Shown here piece by piece: positions 37,888 to 43,860 of a stretch of DNA of 43,860 bases. How positions within the stretch are numbered: the stretch's first letter is position 1; each line of letters starts with the position of its first letter. Under the pieces are notes generated by a model. That model made no database searches. It saw only the letters and a list, made by a program, of their open reading frames with translations, and was not told where the DNA came from. Source of the DNA: a virus; the IMG/VR virus record IMGVR_UViG_3300005617_000236, positions 1 to 43,860 of that record, one strand, 5' to 3'. The position numbers were made by a program, and so were the translations under genes.

Positions 37888-37922
37888 GGTGCGCGAGTCT
37901 ACACCAGTCGGACTCGCGCACC
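37888..37922 (+). other. Perfect 12-bp stem-loop between ATPase and partner genes
   Basis: GGTGCGCGAGTC and GACTCGCGCACC pair over 12 bp around an 11-base loop, ten bases after the ATPase stop. There is no T-run, so full intrinsic termination is unlikely; it may reduce read-through or protect RNA ends. Confidence 0.5.
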
Positions 37923-37986
37923 TGGACGTGATCTAGTCTCATCAGCACCTTGACCCGTGGCATCTAGACTGCAAAGGAACCCCAGC

Positions 37987-38826
37987 ATGAAATTCACCGG
38001 CACCTTTGACCTCGACGCACTCTGCACCCCGGAAGCGATGCACCGCACGCTCGACAACCGAGAGGATGCAGCGCGCATCGGAGCGGCGTACAAGACCCGC
38101 CTCTATCGCATGCAACACGAGGGCGCCGAGTGGTTTGGTGCCGGTAGCGTTGAAGAGCTTGCCGGAGTGGTCGCGCGCGGCACGGCCGAGGGTACGGCGC
38201 GCGTTGAGCAGGCGCGGCGCGAGTGCGCGGCCCTGACCCTGCCCGCGGCGCGCACGATCAAGCCGGTGTGGAGCGAGCGGCACCTGATTGGCACTCGCAT
38301 GGACGTCAACGCCATGCTTGCCGGCCAGCCGCGCGCCTGGGGGCGCTTCGAGCGCACTCGCGTCGCACACGGCAACCGCACGGCCGTGCTCTACATCCCG
38401 CTGGGTGCCAACGCGGGCACTTCCGCCTCAGATCTCGGCTGGCAACCCGTCGCAGGTGTGGTGGTGGCTGACCTGCTCGAAGCCGCTGGCTACCGCTGTG
38501 AGATCTGGGCTGACGCGGCCAGCTACGGAGGCGGATCGACCGTCACCGCGCGCACGCTGATCAAGCGCGCTGAGAGCCCAATCGATCTCAACGCGATTGC
38601 TCGCGTGACGCACCCCGCGATCTTCCGGGGGGTGTTTGTGGGCTGGCAAGCGAACGTCGCTGCGCGCAATGGCGTGCGCCTTGGCGCCGGCTACGGGTCA
38701 TCGCAGACCCCCAGCGCGGCAGACTTCGGCGACGAGAACGCGATCCAGATCCGCCGCGCGATCGGGCTGCCCGCAACCGTCGCTGAGATCAAGCGCGTGA
38801 TCGCGCAGTTTGGCGGTGAGTCGTGA
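37987..38826 (+). CDS. Putative VWA-like partner of the AAA+ ATPase (DUF7192-like)
   Basis: This 279-residue protein starts from ATG 37987 (AAAGGA seven bases upstream). The core reads like a Rossmann/VWA-type fold: RTAVLYIPLGANAGTSASDL, then GVVVADLLEAAGYRCEIWAD, VTARTLIKRAESPIDL and a FRGVFVGWQANVA helix. Phage proteins with this N/GANAS-type strand and VLADLLEAAGY helix (I know them as DUF7192) usually lie beside MoxR-like ATPases, as here. The canonical metal site DxSxS is not obvious (GANAGTS in its place). The pairing suggests a two-part chaperone-like machine; the target is unknown. Confidence 0.6.
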   Translation: MKFTGTFDLDALCTPEAMHRTLDNREDAARIGAAYKTRLYRMQHEGAEWFGAGSVEELAGVVARGTAEGTARVEQARRECAALTLPAARTIKPVWSERHLIGTRMDVNAMLAGQPRAWGRFERTRVAHGNRTAVLYIPLGANAGTSASDLGWQPVAGVVVADLLEAAGYRCEIWADAASYGGGSTVTARTLIKRAESPIDLNAIARVTHPAIFRGVFVGWQANVAARNGVRLGAGYGSSQTPSAADFGDENAIQIRRAIGLPATVAEIKRVIAQFGGES

Positions 38827-39221
38827 GCACGCTCATCAAGCCCAGCTGGCCGTTCCCCTCGTACCAGTACGACAAACCCTGGTACGCGCCCCTCATGGAC
38901 CTGATCTGCCTCGCATGCGGCAAGCGACTAGGCACTCATCACGGGTGGCAGTGCAGCCCGGTCACTAGTGGCACGTTCGATCTCGACGAGATGCGCGCGA
39001 CCGGCTACCCCGTGCCCACGCTCGACCGCGAACCCGGCCTGATCGAGCGCGCGATGACCCGGAAGTCCTGCGTCTGCGGCGGCGCTGCACTCGGGTACGC
39101 GCGCGGCCCGTTGCACAGCCGCTGGTGTGCCGATTACGATGACACGCCCCCGGTCAGGGGTGAGACGCATGAAGAGCTTGTCGCCCGCGTCAGGGCTGCA
39201 CGAAAGGGAGCACGCACGTGA
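38823..39221 (+). CDS. Cysteine-containing hypothetical protein
   Basis: This is a 132-residue protein from GTG 38823 (GTGA overlap). CLACG (about 29-33) with C and H nearby, and CVCGG (about 83-87) with a later HSRWC, suggest two metal-binding knuckles. The rest is Pro-rich and mixed, with a charged C-terminal helix (HEELVARVRAARK). Coupled at both ends to neighbours. No family is recognised; zinc binding is inferred from cysteine spacing. Confidence 0.55.
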   Translation: MSTLIKPSWPFPSYQYDKPWYAPLMDLICLACGKRLGTHHGWQCSPVTSGTFDLDEMRATGYPVPTLDREPGLIERAMTRKSCVCGGAALGYARGPLHSRWCADYDDTPPVRGETHEELVARVRAARKGART

Positions 39222-39475
39222 AGCTCAACCGACTGCGCGTGATCATGAAGGGCCCCACGATCGCCGCTGGGGGCGGCACTGTGCAGGTGTGGCACTCGCG
39301 ATCAAACTACATCGCTGTAGGTGAGACCTTGCAGGTGCTGTTCTCGATCGTTACCTGCAAGTCGCGCGTGAGCTACACGATCGACGGTAAGCGTCACTAC
39401 CGCTTCGACTGTGTCGTGAGGCACGAGATGAACAGATCGGAAGTGCAGAACTATTTTGAAAGGATGCACACGTGA
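39218..39475 (+). CDS. Small beta-rich hypothetical protein
   Basis: The 85-residue product starts from GTG 39218. It is mainly strands (NRLRVIMKGPTIAAGGGTV, NYIAVGETLQVLFSIVTCK, RVSYTIDGKRHYRFDCVV) and ends with a short helix. It could be a small barrel or OB-like domain. No recognised family. It is overlapped by four bases on both sides within a run of co-translated small genes. Confidence 0.55.
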   Translation: MKLNRLRVIMKGPTIAAGGGTVQVWHSRSNYIAVGETLQVLFSIVTCKSRVSYTIDGKRHYRFDCVVRHEMNRSEVQNYFERMHT

Positions 39476-39702
39476 GCGCCCTCTACCCCGTCATCGCGAT
39501 CTGGGCAGCTTCACAGCCCATGGCCAGCAACCCGATTTCCAAGATCCCGATGATCGAGATCGTCAACTCGCAGCCGGTCTGGTCTGACGCCTCGTGCGAC
39601 CGCTCGACCGCGTGCGAGATCGCGGGTGCGATGATCTTGCACGACAGGCGATCAGCCCCTAGAGTGTACATCACTGAATCTCTCACGTGGGGTGATTTGT
39701 GA
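39472..39702 (+). CDS. Small hypothetical protein
   Basis: This 76-residue protein starts from GTG 39472. It has a moderately hydrophobic start (ALYPVIAIWAASQPMAS) which might be a weak signal or buried strand, followed by strands and two cysteines (CDRSTAC, about 42-48). It ends GTGA-overlapped with a lipoprotein gene. No family is recognised. Confidence 0.5.
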   Translation: MSALYPVIAIWAASQPMASNPISKIPMIEIVNSQPVWSDASCDRSTACEIAGAMILHDRRSAPRVYITESLTWGDL

Positions 39703-39866
39703 AACTGATTTTGATCTTGTTGCTGTGCGCCGCGTGCAATGACAGCATGGAGTCGGTGCCCGGCGCCCCGGTTTCGATCTGGGACGACTCGGACGCCGGT
39801 GTACGCTGCTACGTCACCGATTCGTCCACGTACGGCAGCCGTGGCATTTCCTGTTTGAAGCGCTGA
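39699..39866 (+). CDS. Small lipoprotein
   Basis: The 55-residue product begins (GTG) KLILILLLCAACND, a lipoprotein signal with lipobox CAAC near residues 10-13. The mature part is about 43 residues with two cysteines (37, 52) that may form a disulfide. Placed among early-type genes, it may alter the host envelope, for example to exclude other phages; no direct evidence. GTGA overlap upstream, a 49-base gap downstream. Confidence 0.6.
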   Translation: MKLILILLLCAACNDSMESVPGAPVSIWDDSDAGVRCYVTDSSTYGSRGISCLKR

Positions 39867-39915
39867 AACCCCGTAGTCCAACCCGTAGTACGCAGCACGA
39901 AAGGCAGAACGAAAC

Positions 39916-40671
39916 ATGAACCCGAACCCGATTCAGAATCTGATCAACTCCCTCAAGGCCGCTGGCTTGGACGTCAAGGTCGTCGACCTCGACGCTCTCG
40001 GCGCCCCGCGCGTGCAGCCCAACGGCCGCATGGCGGACGACCGCGACCCGCCCGCGATCGTCGCGTTCAAGGACGCTTGCTGGGATCTCACGAAGTGGGA
40101 CGAGCAGGATCAGTACGACGCCGAATCCAGCGCGGCGAATTTTCTCGGCTACGTCATGTCGCGGCTCGGCATGAAGGTCAGCGACGTCGAGGCGCGGCTC
40201 GGCGTTGAAGGTGCGAAGACCTTCGCTCGCGAGACCGGCCTCGCGCTGATCGACATGCTCAAGAACGTGCACCGCGCGGGAGGTACGAGCGCTCTCAGCG
40301 AAGCGTCGCTGGGCATGTTCAAGCTCCCCGACGCGACGGCAGCGCGCGAGGCGGTCGAGGCGCAGCGCGCAGGCTTCACCGCGCAGGCGGCGGCGCACCT
40401 GGAGCGCGTCGAGGGCAAGGCCGCGCTCGACAAGAACGCGGCTGAGGCGCAGCAGGCGAGCCGGGGCCTGAAGGTGGGCGACCTCGTCGAGCCCAAGCCG
40501 GGGCGCGAGGGCATGAAGCTCACGCGGGGGGTCCGGTACAAGGTGACGGACATCGGCGTGCTGGATCAGTTCGGCGTGGCGTCGGTGAGCCTGATCGTGA
40601 ACGGCGGTGATCCGAAGTACAAGATCAGCCCGATCAACTGCAACCGGGTGGAGCTGGTCGGGCGCCTCTGA
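39916..40671 (+). CDS. Hypothetical protein with C-terminal SH3-like domain
   Basis: The 251-residue protein has its own start region (GAACGAAACATG; only a weak ribosome site). Residues 1-120 are mixed helix and strand with many Asp; 120-185 are Ala-rich helices (TAAREAVEAQRAGFTAQAAA); the final 65 residues (GLKVGDLVEPKPGREGMKL, YKVTDIGV, VSLIVNGGDPKYKISPINC) look like a small barrel of the SH3 or KOW sort. There is no enzymatic motif. It may bind nucleic acid or protein. Not recognised as a family. Confidence 0.6.
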   Translation: MNPNPIQNLINSLKAAGLDVKVVDLDALGAPRVQPNGRMADDRDPPAIVAFKDACWDLTKWDEQDQYDAESSAANFLGYVMSRLGMKVSDVEARLGVEGAKTFARETGLALIDMLKNVHRAGGTSALSEASLGMFKLPDATAAREAVEAQRAGFTAQAAAHLERVEGKAALDKNAAEAQQASRGLKVGDLVEPKPGREGMKLTRGVRYKVTDIGVLDQFGVASVSLIVNGGDPKYKISPINCNRVELVGRL

Positions 40672-40743
40672 GTTGCGGTGCGTGGGGCGTGTACGCGGTA
40701 CGCGCCCCCGCGCCCCCAATTCAGGGGTTGAAAGGTTGGGATC

Positions 40744-41100
40744 ATGTCCGCTAAGGACCGCATCGGTTGGAAGAAAGCTGTCGCGCTGAAGAGTGCGCGC
40801 CAGCTGATCGTGAAGCTCAAGATCATCGGCAAGGTGGTGTCCCCGTACGACGACGACAAGCACCGGTGCCTCAAGGCGAAGGTTCTCGGGATCTACTACC
40901 TGAACGGCACGCGCAGCCCGGCGCGCACCTGCGTCAGCGCTTGCTACTACACCAGCGACGAGATCCCGAAGCGCGAGCGGCTGCACTACACGGTCGGCAA
41001 GGTCGTGACAGCTGACGGCCTCAACCTCAACCGGAGCCGCAGGTGCGGTCAGGGCATCAATTTCTTCTGGGACCGCAAACGGGCTGAGCGCTATACCTAA
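40744..41100 (+). CDS. DUF5758-like protein
   Basis: This 118-residue protein contains HRCLKAKVLGIYYLNG (about 40-55) and a C-terminal RRCGQGINFFWDRKRAERY, which fit the pattern of DUF5758 proteins (strand with KAKVLEI, later CxxGIHFFxxRxEA). That family is widespread in phages, often attached to pentapeptide repeats, and has no established function. A 72-base gap upstream and a weak ribosome site precede the start; the downstream primase begins three bases after the stop. Confidence 0.6.
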   Translation: MSAKDRIGWKKAVALKSARQLIVKLKIIGKVVSPYDDDKHRCLKAKVLGIYYLNGTRSPARTCVSACYYTSDEIPKRERLHYTVGKVVTADGLNLNRSRRCGQGINFFWDRKRAERYT

Positions 41101-41103
41101 GCG

Positions 41104-43461
41104 ATGATCATTTCGCTGCTCGACAGCGAGAGCGACTCACTCCCGAAACCGGTTGAAGTCACATGGTCGGAGCTGGTCGCCTCGCTTAAGGTCCCGGTCT
41201 ACACGCCGTGCCTGCCGTGCCCCGGGAAAGACTGCCCCCTGAAGAAGGGCCGCGCGTGGATCCCGGCAGCGTTCCCCACAGGCGCGAAGCGGCTCGACTC
41301 TGAGGTTCAGGCGATCACGGTCGCCGTGCTCGACCTCGATGAGCCCACCCCGGAGGATCTCGCCTACTCGGCACAAGCCCTAGACGGTTTCGAGTACGCC
41401 TGCCACCAGACGCACCGCGGCAACGGCTACCGGATCCTCATCCGCCTGGAGGAGCCGATCCCGGTCGAGGAGTGGCCGCGCGTGTGGGCCGCCATCGCGG
41501 CGCGGTTCGCGAAGCGCCCGGACACGACCTGCAAGAACCCCAGTCACCTGTACTTCGTGCCGACCCGCCCCGAGGGCACCGGGTATGCGTTCTACACAGG
41601 CGAGGGGCGACCCCTGGCAGCCGCAGACCTGGATCTGGAGATCAAGCCGGCCGAGGCACTGTCCATCGCGAAGGCCGCGCTCGAGCCTGAGATCTCGGGA
41701 GAGCTCGACCCCGGTCCCGTGGACCTCGATGCCCTGCGCGCTTCGGTGAAGTCCATGCGCAGCGCGGCGTCGAGCAAGCTGCTCTCTCGAATTTTGGACG
41801 GTCAACCCTTCGCTGTGCCGGGCGGATCTGCCCCTCAGGGTGATCTGCCAGCAGGGCGGGATGTTGAGCTCAACCGCGCCTGCTCGCTGGTCGCTACCTC
41901 CCCCATCAAGCGCCCCTACGCGGTCGACGTCGCCCTGGGGCTGCTCGAGCCCAGCATCCGGGCCATGGACTGCTCCCCCGAGGGGCCGGAGCACTGGCTG
42001 GCCCTTGCCAAGGTGAAGTACCAGAAGGCTCTGGCGCGGCGCTGGGCGAACGACAAGCGCACCCGAGACGCCCGCGACGAGATCAACCGCGTGCTGGGAT
42101 CCCGGGATCAGCCGCTCGCCCCCGAAGGCGACGACTGGCGACGCGGCCTCCTGTACTCGGTCAAGGATGGCGAGCAGACCGGCCTGAAGCAGGTCGGCGC
42201 GAACGCGAACTTGATCTTCACGGCGGCCCCGGACTTCTTCGATCAGATCCGGTTCAACGACGTGACCCGCGAGATCGAGGTGACCGGCGGCCCGCTGCTC
42301 GACGCGCCCAAGGCGAGCCTGGACACCGAGGCCGCCAACTGGCTCGCGCGCTCGGAGTTCAAGCTCGCACTGTCGACGAGCGTAGTCGGTGAGCAGCTGG
42401 TCGCCGTCGCGCGGCGGCACACCTACGACCCCTTGGCCGACTGGCTGAAGTCGCTGCGCTGGGACAGGGTGCCCCGGATCAGCACGTTCTTCCAGAACTA
42501 CTTCAACGCCGCGCCCCCGTTCGGGGACGTCGAGCTGATCGAGCGGATCTCGCGGGCGTTCCTGATCTCGTGCGTCGCGCGCGCGATGCAGCCCGGCTGC
42601 TGGGTGCAGACGATCCCGATCTTGACGGGCGCTCAGGGCGTCGGCAAGACGCGCGCGATCATGGCGCTCGGGGCGCCGTTCGCGACGAGCACCAGCATGA
42701 ACTTCGAGAGCAAAGACGCGACGCTCCTGACCTCCCGCATGTGGCTGATCGAGCTGGCCGAGCTGGCGAGCCTGAACAAGGGCACCCTGGAGCAGGCGAA
42801 GGACTTCCTCTCCCGGCCCTCGGACATGCTGCGGCCCCCCTACGGCCGCGTGCTCGAGCCCTTCCTGCGCCGGTGCGTGTACATCGGCACCACGAACCAG
42901 GAGGAATTCCTGTTCGACGAGACCGGTAACCGGCGCTTCTGGCCGATCAGGGTGGGCGCGTGCTTGGTCGAGATGATCGAGCGCGACCGAGATCAGCTGT
43001 TCGCTGAGGCCATGGTCGCGTACAGCGCGGGCGAGAAGTGGCACCTGCCCAAGGCGCTCGCCGCGCGCGCCGAGAACGTCGCGCTCACGTACATGGTGCC
43101 CAGCGCCCGCGGCGAGCAGATCTGCCGCGCGATCATCGGTCAGGAGCCCAAGCGGCGCCCGACAGAGCTGACCAGTTACGACGCCGCACACGCGCTGCTG
43201 GGGATCCCGGCAGCACAAATCGACGAGCGCATTCAGCGCGAGTGCGGCCGAGCGATGTCGCTGCTCGGGTTCGAGAAAAAGCGAAAGCGACTTGCAGGCA
43301 AACCGATCTGGTATTACGTCGTGCCAGACGTCCTGCTGATGGCCCAGAAGTCTGAAGCTCCCCGAACGGAGATCGAACATGTGGCGGCATCGCATCCTAG
43401 TCCTCTGGCTGCACCTGAAGACGGCGCTGCTCGCGGATCTGGTCAAGGCAAGGGCGGTTGA
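41104..43461 (+). CDS. Primase-helicase: PrimPol-like N-terminus fused to VirE/D5-type ATPase
   Basis: This is a 785-residue replication protein. CLPCPGKDC (about 36-44) may bind zinc. The next 150 residues look like an archaeo-eukaryotic-type primase or PrimPol core: AVLDLDEP (Asp77, Asp79), GNGYRILIRLEEPI and KNPSHLYFVPTRP. The C-terminal half is a VirE (PF05272)/superfamily 3-like helicase: Walker A GAQGVGKT (509-516), MWLIELAELASL (Walker B-like) and TTNQEEFLFDETGNRRFWPI, a family hallmark. It should prime and unwind at the fork, supplying what the family A polymerase lacks. A 2-aminoadenine phage, S-2L, also uses a PrimPol. Confidence 0.85.
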   Translation: MIISLLDSESDSLPKPVEVTWSELVASLKVPVYTPCLPCPGKDCPLKKGRAWIPAAFPTGAKRLDSEVQAITVAVLDLDEPTPEDLAYSAQALDGFEYACHQTHRGNGYRILIRLEEPIPVEEWPRVWAAIAARFAKRPDTTCKNPSHLYFVPTRPEGTGYAFYTGEGRPLAAADLDLEIKPAEALSIAKAALEPEISGELDPGPVDLDALRASVKSMRSAASSKLLSRILDGQPFAVPGGSAPQGDLPAGRDVELNRACSLVATSPIKRPYAVDVALGLLEPSIRAMDCSPEGPEHWLALAKVKYQKALARRWANDKRTRDARDEINRVLGSRDQPLAPEGDDWRRGLLYSVKDGEQTGLKQVGANANLIFTAAPDFFDQIRFNDVTREIEVTGGPLLDAPKASLDTEAANWLARSEFKLALSTSVVGEQLVAVARRHTYDPLADWLKSLRWDRVPRISTFFQNYFNAAPPFGDVELIERISRAFLISCVARAMQPGCWVQTIPILTGAQGVGKTRAIMALGAPFATSTSMNFESKDATLLTSRMWLIELAELASLNKGTLEQAKDFLSRPSDMLRPPYGRVLEPFLRRCVYIGTTNQEEFLFDETGNRRFWPIRVGACLVEMIERDRDQLFAEAMVAYSAGEKWHLPKALAARAENVALTYMVPSARGEQICRAIIGQEPKRRPTELTSYDAAHALLGIPAAQIDERIQRECGRAMSLLGFEKKRKRLAGKPIWYYVVPDVLLMAQKSEAPRTEIEHVAASHPSPLAAPEDGAARGSGQGKGG

Positions 43462-43543
43462 GGTGCGCGTGGAGCACGTGCTCGCGCCTGACGACGCGGA
43501 TCAGCTGGCGACCGCGCTGGAGCGGGGGCTGGACCTCGCATGA
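43379..43543 (+). CDS. Small hypothetical protein overlapping the primase end
   Basis: This 54-residue product begins at ATG 43379 (GGAG seven bases upstream), inside the last 83 bases of the primase gene in another frame, and ends ATGA-overlapped with the next gene. The start is hydrophobic (RILVLWLHLKTALLADLV), the rest helical and acidic (DDADQLATALERGLDL). The second half is not shared with the primase. A shorter form from an internal GTG just past the primase stop is possible. Confidence 0.45.
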   Translation: MWRHRILVLWLHLKTALLADLVKARAVEVRVEHVLAPDDADQLATALERGLDLA

Positions 43544-43749
43544 AAGCCTCCGAGGTGCAGGACAAGATCAGGGAAGCACTGATGGCGGCGGACACCGACG
43601 ACGAGACCCTGGCCACGGTGCGCGGCGACATGGCGCAGTTCGTCTGCGAGATCAGCGGCGCCATGTCCCGCGACGAGTTCTTGCAGATCATGGGGCACGT
43701 CTGGGACTTCGTGCAGAAGAAGCCGCGAAAGGTGGTCGGGCGTGCTTGA
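43540..43749 (+). CDS. Small helical hypothetical protein
   Basis: The 69-residue protein is acidic and helical (KASEVQDKIREALMAADTDDE; DEFLQIMGHVWDFVQK), with a basic end. It could be a three-helix bundle. No family is recognised. It is ATGA-coupled to the previous gene and overlaps the next by eight bases. Confidence 0.5.
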   Translation: MKASEVQDKIREALMAADTDDETLATVRGDMAQFVCEISGAMSRDEFLQIMGHVWDFVQKKPRKVVGRA

Positions 43750-43846
43750 GACGATCGTGATCGTTACGCTGTGGTGGGGCCTCGGGTTCGGGGCATTTCT
43801 CGTGTGGAAAGGATGCTGGACATGGACGAGCAGAAACCGAAGCTGA
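43742..43846 (+). CDS. Tiny single-span membrane protein
   Basis: This 34-residue peptide starts from GTG 43742: a short start, then a hydrophobic helix rich in Trp, Gly and Phe (IVIVTLWWGLGFGAFLVW, about 5-22) and a polar basic tail. It starts within the end of the previous gene. It is too short to classify; similar peptides are common in phage early regions. Confidence 0.45.
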   Translation: MLETIVIVTLWWGLGFGAFLVWKGCWTWTSRNRS

Positions 43847-43860
43847 ATCAAGACTGTCGC
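43822..43860 (+). CDS. Start of a gene cut by the window end
   Basis: An ATG at 43822 with AAAGGA (43808-43813 region) upstream opens a frame of 13 codons (MDEQKPKLNQDCR) that runs off the window. It is polar, as an early-protein start might be. Nothing can be said of its function. Joined to base 1 of the window it would read Arg-rich sequence out of frame with the first gene. Confidence 0.35.
   Translation, partial: MDEQKPKLNQDCR

Noticed and set aside
37888-37922. Intrinsic terminator after the AAA+ ATPase gene
   Set aside because: The stem is strong but no T-run follows, so it was recorded as a stem-loop only.
1-43860. CRISPR array, prophage integrase or attachment sites
   Set aside because: No regularly spaced repeats, no tyrosine or serine recombinase, and no repeat pair bounding the sequence were seen.
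1-43860. PurZ-like adenylosuccinate synthetase to complete the Z pathway
   Set aside because: None of the plus- or minus-strand genes carries the GDEGKG-type loop or fits the length; it is absent from this window.
43822-43860. Window is a complete circular genome with the last gene running into the first
   Set aside because: Joining the ends gives an Arg/Ser-rich continuation that is out of frame with the first gene and stops after about 68 codons, so the ends probably are not neighbours, although circularity of the whole genome is not excluded.

Overview
The window looks like most of the genome of a short-tailed (podovirus-type), tailed double-stranded DNA phage with a high-GC genome (roughly 65% by eye). 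Genes are packed with ATGA, GTGA or TGATG stop/start overlaps. A large terminase, a portal, a scaffold, a major capsid protein, a P22 gp4-like adaptor, a nozzle-like tail protein and three large ejection or virion proteins are present. There is no tape measure, sheath or integrase. Several short lipoproteins with lipoboxes, and an M15-type endolysin rather than a mycolic-acid esterase system, suggest a Gram-negative host, but the host cannot be named. Both window ends lie in or next to open reading frames, and a direct end-to-end join does not give a clean gene, so some genome is probably missing.

Layout: (1) 1-11268, plus strand, is a replication and nucleotide-metabolism block: phage adenine methyltransferase, Cas4/RecB-like nuclease with an AT-hook tail, SNF2-like helicase, candidate ssDNA-binding protein, a decayed tRNA/HNH patch, a family A DNA polymerase, an HD phosphohydrolase, a RuvC-like resolvase, an HTH protein and a MazG-like dATP/dGTP diphosphohydrolase-type protein. 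(2) 11245-35359, minus strand, is the late block, read right to left: small pre-terminase genes (including an Acb2-like candidate), endonuclease VII, GNAT-like protein, terminase, portal, scaffold, capsid, adaptor and neck, nozzle, ejection proteins, a fibre-like module with signal peptides, lysis genes, and lastly a DEDDy exonuclease with zinc modules plus small secreted proteins. (3) 35360-35994 is a non-coding divergent control region with three copies of a 17-bp palindrome, other inverted repeats and a candidate promoter. (4) 35995-43860, plus strand, is a second early-type block: a MoxR-like AAA+ ATPase with a putative VWA-like partner, many small unknown genes, a DUF5758-like protein and a PrimPol/VirE-type primase-helicase.

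The most interesting reading is that the polymerase, HD phosphohydrolase and MazG-like protein match three of the four components of the 2-aminoadenine (Z) genome pathway (DpoZ, DatZ, MazZ). The defining enzyme PurZ is not in the window and would have to lie outside it. A second is a small protein carrying the Acb2-type SRE-x-S-x3-TKLEEA signature, a candidate anti-CBASS nucleotide sponge. Assignments come from motif recognition by eye; no database search was run.
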